64,000 nucleotides of DNA. Source: Maricaulis sp. (GTDB lineage: Bacteria > Pseudomonadota > Alphaproteobacteria > Caulobacterales > Maricaulaceae). A program made the translations under genes and the position numbers. Positions 25,251 to 33,518 of the stretch are shown piece by piece. Position 1 is the stretch's first letter. Each line of letters opens with the position of its first letter. The stretch is taken from assembly GCF_017642925.1 (NCBI RefSeq), contig NZ_JAEPOL010000006.1:62001-126000 (forward strand), read 5' to 3'. A model generated the notes under the pieces. It made no database searches, had not been told where the DNA came from, and saw nothing but the letters and a program-made list of their open reading frames with translations.

Positions 25251-26306
25251 CTACTTGCCAAACAGGCCGGTCTGACCGGTATTGCCGCTTTGCGGCGGCG
25301 CCAGTCCCAGATGCTCCCATGCCCGCGCAGCGGCCAGTCGGCCACGCGGTGTGCGCTGGATGAAGCCCTGCTGGATCAGGAAGGGTTCGACCACGTCCTC
25401 CAGCGCGTCGCGCGCCTCGGCGAGTGCCGCAGCAAGCGTCTCGACCCCGACGGGGCCGCCGCCGAAGCTCTCGGTGAGCGCCTTGAGATAGCGGCGGTCC
25501 AGACTGTCCAGGCCCAGCGCATCGACTTCCAGACGCCCCAGGGCGCGATCGGCGACAGGTGCGGATATCTCGGTTGCCCCTTCCGCCTCCGCGAAGTCCC
25601 GGACCCGGCGCAGCAGACGGCCGGCCACGCGCGGCGTGCCGCGGGCGCGGCGCGCGATCTCGCGAGCCCCGTCCGGCGTCGCATCGATACCGAACTTGCT
25701 GGCCGCCCGCGAGACGATAAAGCCGAGTTCGGCCTCGTCATAGAATTCCAGCCGGACAGGCACACCGAACCGGTCGCGCAGCGGCGTCGCCAGCAGGCCA
25801 GCCCGCGTGGTTGCGCCGACCAGTGTGAAGGGCGGCAACTCGATCCGGACCGTGCGGGCGGAAGGCCCCTCGCCGATCACGAGATCGAGGCAGAAGTCCT
25901 CCATCGCCGGATAGAGGATTTCCTCGACCGCGGGGGCAAGCCGGTGGATCTCGTCGATAAAGAGAACGTCGCGCGGCTCCAGATTGGTCAGGATGGCGGC
26001 CAGGTCGCCCGCCTTTGCAATCACCGGCCCCGAGGTCGCCCGGAAGCCGACACCCATTTCCCGCGCCACGATCTGGGCCAGCGTCGTCTTGCCGAGGCCG
26101 GGCGGTCCGGACAGCAGGACGTGGTCCAGCGCCTCCTCGCGGCGGCGGGCCGCCTCGACGAAGACCTTGAGATTGGCGATGGCCGCCTTCTGACCGACGA
26201 AGTCGGAAAAGCTGAGCGGGCGCAGCGCACGGTCCCGCCCGTCGCCGGGTTGTTGTTCCCGGCCGATCAGTCGTTCGTCGTCGTCGCTGTCGGGCATGTC
26301 GCTCAT
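25251..26306 (-). CDS. ruvB: Holliday junction branch-migration ATPase RuvB
   Basis: The 351-residue AAA+ motor pumps DNA through the RuvA-Holliday junction complex. Walker A is [14 protein letters not shown] (about residues 65-78), Walker [10 protein letters not shown], sensor [10 protein letters not shown] and the RuvA-contacting beta hairpin lies between. The C-terminal winged-helix domain ends '[23 protein letters not shown]', the DNA-contact part. Last gene of ruvCAB; a 46-nt gap follows ruvA. Confidence 0.96.
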   Translation of the reverse strand: MSDMPDSDDDERLIGREQQPGDGRDRALRPLSFSDFVGQKAAIANLKVFVEAARRREEALDHVLLSGPPGLGKTTLAQIVAREMGVGFRATSGPVIAKAGDLAAILTNLEPRDVLFIDEIHRLAPAVEEILYPAMEDFCLDLVIGEGPSARTVRIELPPFTLVGATTRAGLLATPLRDRFGVPVRLEFYDEAELGFIVSRAASKFGIDATPDGAREIARRARGTPRVAGRLLRRVRDFAEAEGATEISAPVADRALGRLEVDALGLDSLDRRYLKALTESFGGGPVGVETLAAALAEARDALEDVVEPFLIQQGFIQRTPRGRLAAARAWEHLGLAPPQSGNTGQTGLFGK

Positions 26307-26352
26307 CAGACCGGGTCTAGACCGATCCGCGCGCCGGAGAAAGCCGCCCGCA

Positions 26353-27000
26353 TCACGGCGCCAGCTCCTTCAGCGACAGGCGTATGACGTCGTTGAGCGG
26401 CGTATCCTCACCCTTGTCCCGCAACACGGTGGCGACCGCCTGGCGTGCGAGGCTTTCGTGATAGCCCAGATTGGTCAGGGCCGAGACCGCGTCTTCCCGA
26501 GATGCGCCGCCCGCCGACCTCTCAGGCTTGCGAGCCACCGTCTCGCTGGAGCCTGTGTCCGCAGAATGCGGCGCCAGCCCGATCGAGAAGCTGCGCCCCT
26601 GGGGCGGTGCCTTGTCCTTCAGCTCGGTCGCGATACGCGTCGCCAGCTTCGGTCCGACACCCTTGGCGCGGGCAAAGGTCGACTTGTCCCCCAGCGCGGC
26701 GGCATTGGCGATCTCGGAGACCGGAACGGTGTCGAGTATCGCGAAGGCCGCCTTGGCGCCGACGCCCTGGATGTTCTGCAGGTGAACGAACCAGGCCCGC
26801 TCGATATCCTCCAGGAAGCCGAACAGGCGAAAGGCGTCCTCGCGGACATGGGTTTCAATGTGCAGCGTGACAGGCTGGCCCGGTTCGAGCCGGGCGAGCG
26901 TGCGCGAGGCGCAGCCCACAAGATAACCCACGCCGTTGACGTCGATCACCGCTTCGTCGGCGCCGACGGCCTCGACGATACCCTTGAGCATGCCGATCAT
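26353..27000 (-). CDS. ruvA: Holliday junction DNA-binding protein RuvA
   Basis: The 215-residue protein starts [28 protein letters not shown], the OB-fold domain I. Two helix-hairpin-helix motifs follow ([16 protein letters not shown] and [14 protein letters not shown]), then a linker and domain III ([24 protein letters not shown]) that contacts RuvB. Its start overlaps the ruvC stop by 4 nt (ATGA), a sign of translational coupling. The linker is rather long and Arg/Ser/Gly-rich. Confidence 0.96.
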   Translation of the reverse strand: MIGMLKGIVEAVGADEAVIDVNGVGYLVGCASRTLARLEPGQPVTLHIETHVREDAFRLFGFLEDIERAWFVHLQNIQGVGAKAAFAILDTVPVSEIANAAALGDKSTFARAKGVGPKLATRIATELKDKAPPQGRSFSIGLAPHSADTGSSETVARKPERSAGGASREDAVSALTNLGYHESLARQAVATVLRDKGEDTPLNDVIRLSLKELAP

Positions 27001-27497
27001 GCTGCGCTCCCGATGCTGGCGGCCTTGCGATGATGAGCGTGACAGATAGCAACCGCCAGCGCGTCGGCTGCATCGGCCTTCGCCTTTGTCCCCGGCAGGA
27101 GCACGCCGACCATCGCCGCCACCTGATCCTTGCCGGCCCCGCCGGTGCCGACGACGCTCTTCTTCACGAGCCGCGCTGCGTACTCGCTGACCGGCAAGCC
27201 GGCACGGGCGGGCGCAAGCAGCGCCGCCGCCCGGGCATGCCCCAGCTTCAGCGCAGATGCGGCGTTTGCCGCCATGAAGGCTTCCTCGATCGCGGATTCA
27301 TCCGGCCGGTACTCGGCCACAAGGTCCGTCACGGCCTGGAAGATGTGATCCAGCCGCACGGAGAGCGCCGCGTCGGTCGGCGGCGTGACGACGCCATGCG
27401 CCACTGCGCTCAGCCGCGTGCCGTCTGCACGGACGATACCCCACCCCATCCGGCGCAATCCGGGATCGATACCGAGAATAGTGACCGCTGCAGACAT
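26997..27497 (-). CDS. ruvC: Holliday junction resolvase RuvC
   Basis: This 166-residue RNase H-fold endonuclease cuts Holliday junctions. Start MSAAVTILGIDPGLRRMGWG has GGGGGCGGA just upstream, so the 213-residue track start is rejected. Catalytic acids visible are D11 (GIDPG), E71 (SAIEEAF) and the C-terminal pair in KADAADALAVAICH. Length and motifs match the family. It leads the ruvCAB operon and is divergent from the Tat-repeat protein genes. Confidence 0.95.
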   Translation of the reverse strand: MSAAVTILGIDPGLRRMGWGIVRADGTRLSAVAHGVVTPPTDAALSVRLDHIFQAVTDLVAEYRPDESAIEEAFMAANAASALKLGHARAAALLAPARAGLPVSEYAARLVKKSVVGTGGAGKDQVAAMVGVLLPGTKAKADAADALAVAICHAHHRKAASIGSAA

Positions 27498-27905
27498 TCC
27501 GCCCCCTGTTTGCACCAGACTTAGCACCATCCGGCAAACCGGAACAAGCCGTGAACGCAAGCCGCCCGACTTGCAAATGAGACGCACAAATGGGCGCAAG
27601 TGAAAATCAATAGCAATTACTTTGCGACACCCTCGCAATAAAGCTCGTAATATATTGTTTTATAATACAAATTAATTCACGTATTTCGTTTGACCGGATC
27701 AGCGCGGCGGAGGAAGATTGCCGTAACGCATTGCGCGTGCAGCGCAGTCTGCATGGCGATTGCGCCGATGATGTGCAGACGGGACAAACGTCCAGCCTTT
27801 ATTTGGCGGACGTTGGGTTTCGACGGCACGCATCAGATCCGCGCAGGCGGGCAGAGGGACAGGGCGGCCCCTGGGGAGGGTCCGCAGCAAGGCAGGGGAG
27901 CCGAC
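27498..27905. promoter_or_regulatory. AT-rich divergent intergenic region between ruvC and the repeat-protein operon
   Basis: The 408-bp gap has no convincing gene. At 27601-27690 it becomes strikingly AT-rich and includes a perfect TATAAT (27661-27666, plus strand) with no clear -35, and a short stem TTGCGA/TCGCAA (27622-27638). The -10-like box lies 240 nt before the first repeat-protein ATG, implying a long leader if used. The start at 27906 itself has GGGGAG 6-7 nt upstream. Confidence 0.45.
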
Positions 27906-28358
27906 ATGGCCAAAAAAGGAAAGCTGAGCCGCCGTTCATTCCTGGCGCGCGTTGCAGGTGCTGCCGCGATGACAGGCGCCGCCTCGATCGTGACGGGTGG
28001 CGCACAGGCCCAGAACTATACGGGACGGACCGACAGCGACACGGGAAGCTATGCCGACCGGGCCGGCTATGGCCGTACCGGCCTGACCGACAGCGATACC
28101 GGTCCGAATGCCGACCGCGCAGGCTATGGCCGCGGCGGCTCGCGCTCCACGACGGGCATCACCGACAGCGATACCGGCACCTATGCCGACCCGGCCGGCA
28201 ATGGCCGCGGCTCGTCCGGCAACAGCTGGACCGATGCCGACAGCGGTTCCTGCGCCGACCCCGGCGGACGCGGACGCGGGCCGGTGCGTAACGGCACGAC
28301 CGACAGCGACACCGGCTCCTGCGCCGATGCCGTGGGCCGTGGCCGTCCCGGCTACTGA
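27906..28358 (+). CDS. Tat-exported Asp/Gly/Arg tandem-repeat protein A
   Basis: The 150-residue product starts MAKKGKLSRRSFLARVAGAAA, a twin-arginine signal (SRRSFL) likely cleaved after AQA. The mature part is five copies of a 17-residue motif, consensus TDSD[TS]Gx[YNC]ADxxGxGRG, joined by 2-8 residue Gly/Ser-rich linkers. Two repeats carry Cys in place of Tyr (SGSCADP, TGSCADA). The Asp spacing D-x-D-x-G-x-x-x-D recalls calcium-binding loops (EF-hand or thrombospondin-3 type); this is an inference. The longer track start is rejected. No family with a known role recognised; it pairs with the next gene. Confidence 0.82.
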   Translation: MAKKGKLSRRSFLARVAGAAAMTGAASIVTGGAQAQNYTGRTDSDTGSYADRAGYGRTGLTDSDTGPNADRAGYGRGGSRSTTGITDSDTGTYADPAGNGRGSSGNSWTDADSGSCADPGGRGRGPVRNGTTDSDTGSCADAVGRGRPGY

Positions 28359-28375
28359 CCGGGAGGCGGCAGACC

Positions 28376-28933
28376 ATGGCCAAGCGCGGTAAACTCAGCC
28401 GGCGCTCCTTTCTGACCCGGGTTGCCGGCGCGGCGGTTTCCGTCGGCGCCGTCGGAACGGTGACAGGCTGCGCCACGACCGGCTATTCCGACAGCGATCC
28501 CTATGATCCCGTTGGCGGCGGACGCGGCTATCGCGGCGGCGGTATCACCGACAGCGACACCGGCCGCTATGCAGACCCACCCGGCCAGGGACGGGGCGGT
28601 GGCATCACCGACCGGGATACCGGCCGCTATGCCGATCCGGTCGGACGGGGCCGCGGCTCCGGGATCACCGACAGCGATACGGGCAGCTATGCCGACCCGC
28701 CGGGCGCCGGACGCGGCAGCACGGGGATCACTGACAATGACAGCGGCCCCTATGCCGACCCGGCCGGCCGCGGGCGCGGCGGTTACGGTTCCGGCATCAC
28801 GGACAGCGATTCAGGACGCTATGCCGACCCGCCCGGCAATGGCCGGGGCGGTAGCGGCGGCTATAATTCCGGTTGCACCGACAGCGATACGGGCAGCTAT
28901 GCCGACCCGGTCGGCAATGGCCGCTATTGCTGA
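28376..28933 (+). CDS. Tat-exported Asp/Gly/Arg tandem-repeat lipoprotein B
   Basis: This 185-residue paralogue of the preceding protein begins 17 nt after its stop, with GGGAGG upstream. Its signal MAKRGKLSRRSFLTRVAGAAV is nearly the same but ends in TVTGCATTG, a lipobox, so it is probably a Tat-exported lipoprotein. One degenerate and six full repeats follow (for example TDSDTGRYADPPGQGRGGGI), and the chain ends NGRYC with a terminal Cys. Every unit keeps the D-x-D-x-G-x-x-x-D ladder and GxGR. A and B appear to have arisen by duplication with separate expansion of the repeats. Confidence 0.82.
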   Translation: MAKRGKLSRRSFLTRVAGAAVSVGAVGTVTGCATTGYSDSDPYDPVGGGRGYRGGGITDSDTGRYADPPGQGRGGGITDRDTGRYADPVGRGRGSGITDSDTGSYADPPGAGRGSTGITDNDSGPYADPAGRGRGGYGSGITDSDSGRYADPPGNGRGGSGGYNSGCTDSDTGSYADPVGNGRYC

Positions 28934-28994
28934 TCCCTGACGTTTCGACTGCCTCTCCTCCACGCTTTCGCTACACACGCGGAGTCCCATTGCC

Positions 28995-30185
28995 ATGTCC
29001 CGTCCTGCCTGGCTGAACGACCCGATCGCCAGCCTCATTGCTCCGTTCGACGCGGAAACCTTTTTTCGTGACTATCATGAGCGCAAGGCGCTGATCGTCC
29101 ACCGGGACGATCCTGCGCGCTATCAGGGTCTGCTCACGATCGACCGCATCGACGCGATTGTATCCTCGCGCGATCTGCGCGCCGGATCACTGGACATGGC
29201 GCGCTCGGAACCGCCGGTGCGGCCGAACGACTTCACCTTCGAGACCGGCTATATCGATCCTGGCGGCGTGGCCGACCAGTATCGTCGCGGCGCGACCATC
29301 ATCCTGCCACAGCTGCACCTCGCCGATCCGGTGCTCGGCGAGTTCTGCCGGGCGATGGAGGCGCTGCTCTCCTGCCATGTGCAGACCAATATCTATCTCA
29401 CGCCGCCGCACAATCAGGGCTTCCGGACCCATTACGACGATCACGACGTCTTCGTGCTGCAGGTTTCCGGCGAGAAATACTGGCGCCTCTATAACACCCC
29501 CGTCGAAAATCCCTATCGCGGCGAAGGCTTCCGTCCGGACGACCACAAGGTCGGGGAACCGGTGGAGGAGTTCGTCCTGAAGGCCGGCGAATGCGCCTAT
29601 GTCCCGCGCGGTCTGATGCACGACGCCTCGACCCACGGCGACGAACCCTCCCTGCACATCACACTCGGACTGATCGTGAAGACCTGGGCCGATCTGATGC
29701 TGGAAGCGGTGTCCGAAGTGGCGTTGCGCCATCCGGCTTTCCGCCGCTCCCTTCCGGTCGGCTATGCCCGTCCGGACTTCGACCGCACTGATGCCCAGGC
29801 CCATTTCGCCAGCCTGGCTGAAACCCTGGCCGGCGAAGCCAGGCTGGACGAGGCGATGGACCTGTTCGCCGACAGCTTCATCCGTTCCCGCATGCCGGAT
29901 GTCGGCGGCACGATTTCCGGCTTTGCCGCCCCGTCCGAACCGGGACGCAACTTCCGGCTCCGCCCCTTCGTGCCCTGGCGCCTGGCTGGCGATGGCGAGG
30001 ATGTGGTGATCGTGACCGCGGGCGGAGAGGTTCGCTTCCCGGCGGCGGCCGAGCCGGGCCTGCACACACTGCTCGATGGCGGAACGGTCTCGCTGGAGAC
30101 ATTTGACGGTCTGGACGCGGATGCCGCCCGCGACACGATGGGCAAATTGCACGCCTTCGGCCTGATCGTCCCGGACGAGGCCTGA
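28995..30185 (+). CDS. JmjC/cupin-4 Fe(II)/2-oxoglutarate-dependent oxygenase (ROXA/MINA-like)
   Basis: The 396-residue enzyme belongs to the ribosomal-oxygenase-like JmjC group (Cupin_4). The double-stranded beta-helix core shows the iron facial triad H146-x-D148 in FRTHYDDHDVFVLQVSGEKYWRLY and H209 in AYVPRGLMHDAST, with SLHITLGL following. The C-terminal part is a winged-helix-like dimer/tail region as in YcfD/ROXA. Known relatives hydroxylate arginine or histidine of ribosomal proteins. Here the gene lies 61 nt after two repeat proteins rich in Asp and Arg, so these are plausible substrates; that is inference. ATG 28995 has GGAG upstream. Confidence 0.85.
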   Translation: MSRPAWLNDPIASLIAPFDAETFFRDYHERKALIVHRDDPARYQGLLTIDRIDAIVSSRDLRAGSLDMARSEPPVRPNDFTFETGYIDPGGVADQYRRGATIILPQLHLADPVLGEFCRAMEALLSCHVQTNIYLTPPHNQGFRTHYDDHDVFVLQVSGEKYWRLYNTPVENPYRGEGFRPDDHKVGEPVEEFVLKAGECAYVPRGLMHDASTHGDEPSLHITLGLIVKTWADLMLEAVSEVALRHPAFRRSLPVGYARPDFDRTDAQAHFASLAETLAGEARLDEAMDLFADSFIRSRMPDVGGTISGFAAPSEPGRNFRLRPFVPWRLAGDGEDVVIVTAGGEVRFPAAAEPGLHTLLDGGTVSLETFDGLDADAARDTMGKLHAFGLIVPDEA

Positions 30186-30312
30186 TACCTCAGGTCATAA
30201 TTCAGTACCGGAGTTCGCCTTGCAGGGGATACAGCTCTAACTCTACATGCGGCCCCTGCGCACGGCCCGCGACTGTCGGGACGTGCGATTCCTGTGGCGA
30301 ACCGGCGAGCGC

Positions 30313-31461
30313 ATGCGTCTGAGACTGACCCTCATCCTGATCGGCTGCCTGGCCGCGTTTACCCTGTTATGGTCGATGTGGCCCTCGCCTATCAGTCCGA
30401 CCTACTGGGACGAACCGGTTGCGCCGGCGATGACCGGCGCTCTGGAGCCCGATGGCGCACTGGCCGATGCCGTCGCCATCAATGTCGGCCTGCCGGGAAG
30501 CGGCGAAGGCATCGCCGTTTCCGATAGCGGCACGATCTATTTCGGCACCGCTGACGGACGCGTCATGCGTCTTTCCCCCCACGAGGGCATTGACGAACCG
30601 GTCATCGAAGAAGTCGCGCGGGTCTGCGAGACGCTGATCCTCGGCCTCGACTGGATCGCTCCGAACGTTCTGGGGGTGGCGGCCATATCGGGCCTTTATG
30701 CGCTTGATGTGGAGACCGGGCATTATACGCTTGTCAGCTCCGGGGCACCGGCGCACCCGTTCGGCTATGTGAACGATCTCGCCGCAGCGCCGGACGGCCG
30801 GATCTTCTTTACCGACTCCTCCACCCGGTGGGGCCATGGCAGCAATCGGGACGGCTATCTCCACGACATGATGGAAAACCGCCCCAGCGGTGCGCTCTAT
30901 GTCTGGGATCCGGCCACGCACCAGACCCGACTGGTCCGCAGCCGGCTGCATTACCCCAACGGAATCGAACTGGCCGCCGACGGTCGCTCGGTTCTCGTCG
31001 CCGAGACATTCCGCTACCGCATCGTTCGGATCTGGATCGACGGGCCGGACGCGGGCAGCAAGGATATCTTCATCGACAATCTGCCAGGCCTGCCGGACGG
31101 GTTGGCGACGGACAGCCACGGCCGTCTGCTCGTCACCATGCCGTCACAGCGCGTACCGCTTCTCGGCTTCCTGCATCGTCATCCGCGCGTCACGCAATTC
31201 CTGATGAAAGTGCCGGAATGGCTGCGCCCCGGCGCCGGCCCCGCACGCGCCTTCATTCTCGCGCTCGACCCGGAAACCGGAGAGGCGCTGGACAGCTGGC
31301 ACGATCCCGAGGGGCGCCTGGGCTATCTGTCCAACACGGTCGAGGCGCCGGACGGGGATTTCTGGATCGGCACGACAGATCGTGGCCACCTGGTCCGGTT
31401 CTCTCCGGACCGGCCGGACACCGCCGGCGATACCGGCGCACCGGTATCGCTCGACGACTGA
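30313..31461 (+). CDS. Membrane-anchored SMP-30/strictosidine-synthase-like beta-propeller (APMAP-like)
   Basis: The 382-residue product starts MRLRLTLILIGCLAAFTLLW, an uncleaved anchor or signal. Six propeller blades follow: GIAVSDSGTIYFGTADGRVMRL, YVNDLAAAPDGRIFFTDSSTRWG, LHYPNGIELAADGRSVLVAETFRYRI and LPDGLATDSHGRLLVTM. These match the SMP-30/gluconolactonase/strictosidine synthase clan, close to APMAP and paraoxonase-like lactonases that bind calcium at the hub. The start at 30313 is favoured over 30247 because it begins the hydrophobic segment. It follows the JmjC gene by 127 nt on the same strand; a functional link is possible but unproven. Confidence 0.8.
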   Translation: MRLRLTLILIGCLAAFTLLWSMWPSPISPTYWDEPVAPAMTGALEPDGALADAVAINVGLPGSGEGIAVSDSGTIYFGTADGRVMRLSPHEGIDEPVIEEVARVCETLILGLDWIAPNVLGVAAISGLYALDVETGHYTLVSSGAPAHPFGYVNDLAAAPDGRIFFTDSSTRWGHGSNRDGYLHDMMENRPSGALYVWDPATHQTRLVRSRLHYPNGIELAADGRSVLVAETFRYRIVRIWIDGPDAGSKDIFIDNLPGLPDGLATDSHGRLLVTMPSQRVPLLGFLHRHPRVTQFLMKVPEWLRPGAGPARAFILALDPETGEALDSWHDPEGRLGYLSNTVEAPDGDFWIGTTDRGHLVRFSPDRPDTAGDTGAPVSLDD

Positions 31462-31483
31462 CCGCCTCTTAGCCGCGGAGGCG

Positions 31484-33466
31484 CTAGCCGCGCACAAGCC
31501 CGCGTGCAGCTGCCGCAATCGCGTCGGCCGTGATACCGAAGTGCGCGTACAGCGTCTCGGCTGGCGCACTGGCACCAAATCCGTTCATGCCGACGAACGC
31601 CCCGCCGCGGCCGATCACGGCATCCCAGCCATAGCGCAGCGCAGCTTCTGCCGCGACACAGGGAACGCCCTGCGGCAGAACCGCGTCCTGATAGCCGGCA
31701 TCCTGGGCCAGGAAACGCTCGACACAGGGCGCGGACACCACACGTGCAGCGATACCCTCGCCGGCCAGCGTTGCGGCGGCGTCGACGGCCAGCGACACTT
31801 CCGATCCCGTCGCGATCAGCAGCACATCAGGCGCGCTATCGCTGTCGAGCAGGGTATAGGCGCCGCGCGCCGACAGATTCTCGGCACCATCGTCAGAACG
31901 CAGATGCGGAAGTTTCTGGCGTGACAGGGCCAGCACGGTCGGACCGTCGAGACGCGTCAGCGCGGCTTCCCAGGCCTCGGCGGTTTCCAGCGCATCGCAG
32001 GGGCGGAAGACCTCGACATTGGGAATGGCCCGCAGCGCAGCCAGCGTTTCCACCGGCTGGTGGGTCGGCCCGTCCTCGCCCAGACCGATCGAGTCGTGGG
32101 TCATCACATAGATGACCGGCTGCTGCATCAATGCCGACATGCGGATCGACGGGCGGCAATAATCGGAGAACACCAGGAAAGTCGCCACATGCGGACGGAA
32201 GCCGCCATGCAGCGACATGCCGTTGGCGCAGGCTGCCATGCCGTGCTCGCGCACACCGAAATGGATGTACTGGCCGGCATAATCGCCCGCCTTCACCACA
32301 CCGACATCCGGCGTCTTGGTGAGGTTGGACCCGGTCAGGTCGGCCGAACCGCCCACCAGGCCGGGCCAGTCGCCGATAATGGCGCCGAGGGCCTGGCCGG
32401 ACGAGGCACGCGTGGCCAGGGCCGGCTTGTCTTCAGCCACCTTCCGGCGCCACGCGGCCAAAGCGGCCAGCTCGGCTTCGCCCGGTTCACCGGACAGCTG
32501 GGCCACGAAGGCATCGGCCTGGTCGTGGTCGGCCAGGCGTTCGCGCCAGGCAGCGTGCGCGTCCGGAGAGCCGGCGGCGCGCCAGGCGTCCAGGATGTCG
32601 GACGGGACTTCGAAGGCCGGGTGATCCCAGCCCAGCGCCTTGCGCGCACCGGCGATCTCGTCCGGCCCCAGCGGCGAGCCGTGGCTGCCGGCGGTTCCGG
32701 CCTTCGTCGGCGCGCCATAGCCGATCGTCGTGCGGCAGGCGATCAGCACCGGCTTGTCGCTCGTCCTGGCCGCCTCGAGCGCCGCGTCGATCGCCTCCAT
32801 GTCGTGACCGTCGATACGCGACACGACCCAGTTGGCCGCCTCGAAGCGCTTGAGGACATCGGTCGACTCGGAGAGCTGCGTCGGGCCGTCGATCGAGATC
32901 TCGTTATCGTCCCACAGGACGCAAAGACGGTTCAGCCCGAGATGCCCCGCCAGCGAGATCGCCTCGTGGCTGATGCCTTCCTGCAGGTCGCCGTCCGAGG
33001 CGATAACCCAGGTGCGGTGATCGACGAGATCGTCGCCATAGCGGGCATTCATCATGCGCTCGGCCAGCGCCATGCCGACCGACATGGAGATGCCCTGCCC
33101 CAGCGGCCCGGTCGTCGCCTCGACGCCCGGCGTGTGGCCGTATTCCGGATGGCCCGCGGTGAGCGAATCGAGCTGACGGAACTGCTTGATCTGATCCATC
33201 GTCATGTCCTCGAACCCGGTCAGGTGGAGGAGCGAATAGAGCAACATCGAGCCATGGCCGGCCGACAGGACGAAACGGTCGCGATCGGCCCAGGCCGGTG
33301 CCGCCGGATCGAACTTCATGTGGCGCGACCAGAGAACGGTCGCCACGTCGGCCATGCCCATCGGCATGCCGGGGTGGCCCGAATTGGCCGCCTGGACGGC
33401 ATCCATGGACAGGGCACGTATGGCGTTCGCCATCGCCGTGAGCGAGGTTCCGTTCGGTGCTTTCAT
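31484..33466 (-). CDS. tkt: Transketolase
   Basis: The 660-residue thiamine-diphosphate enzyme transfers two-carbon units between ketoses and aldoses in the pentose-phosphate and Entner-Doudoroff/gluconeogenic network. The ThDP motif GDGDLQEGISHE-like segment (ASDGDLQEGISHEAISLAGHLGLNRLCVLWDDNEISIDG) is near residue 150. The pyrimidine-domain GVREHGMAACANGMSLHGG and C-terminal domain are complete. ATG 33466 (MKAPNGTSL) has GGAG upstream; the longer start is not needed. It lies 52 nt after pgi and converges on the propeller gene. Confidence 0.96.
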   Translation of the reverse strand: MKAPNGTSLTAMANAIRALSMDAVQAANSGHPGMPMGMADVATVLWSRHMKFDPAAPAWADRDRFVLSAGHGSMLLYSLLHLTGFEDMTMDQIKQFRQLDSLTAGHPEYGHTPGVEATTGPLGQGISMSVGMALAERMMNARYGDDLVDHRTWVIASDGDLQEGISHEAISLAGHLGLNRLCVLWDDNEISIDGPTQLSESTDVLKRFEAANWVVSRIDGHDMEAIDAALEAARTSDKPVLIACRTTIGYGAPTKAGTAGSHGSPLGPDEIAGARKALGWDHPAFEVPSDILDAWRAAGSPDAHAAWRERLADHDQADAFVAQLSGEPGEAELAALAAWRRKVAEDKPALATRASSGQALGAIIGDWPGLVGGSADLTGSNLTKTPDVGVVKAGDYAGQYIHFGVREHGMAACANGMSLHGGFRPHVATFLVFSDYCRPSIRMSALMQQPVIYVMTHDSIGLGEDGPTHQPVETLAALRAIPNVEVFRPCDALETAEAWEAALTRLDGPTVLALSRQKLPHLRSDDGAENLSARGAYTLLDSDSAPDVLLIATGSEVSLAVDAAATLAGEGIAARVVSAPCVERFLAQDAGYQDAVLPQGVPCVAAEAALRYGWDAVIGRGGAFVGMNGFGASAPAETLYAHFGITADAIAAAARGLVRG

Positions 33467-33518
33467 GCGGCGATCTCCACTGGTCGGCCGGTCGGACACC
33501 GGCGCGCGATCGCCGGCA

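Noticed and set aside
27906-28931. CRISPR array suggested by regularly spaced repeats
   Set aside because: The repeats are in-frame coding units translating to TDSDTG motifs, are imperfect, and have no unique equal-length spacers or cas genes.
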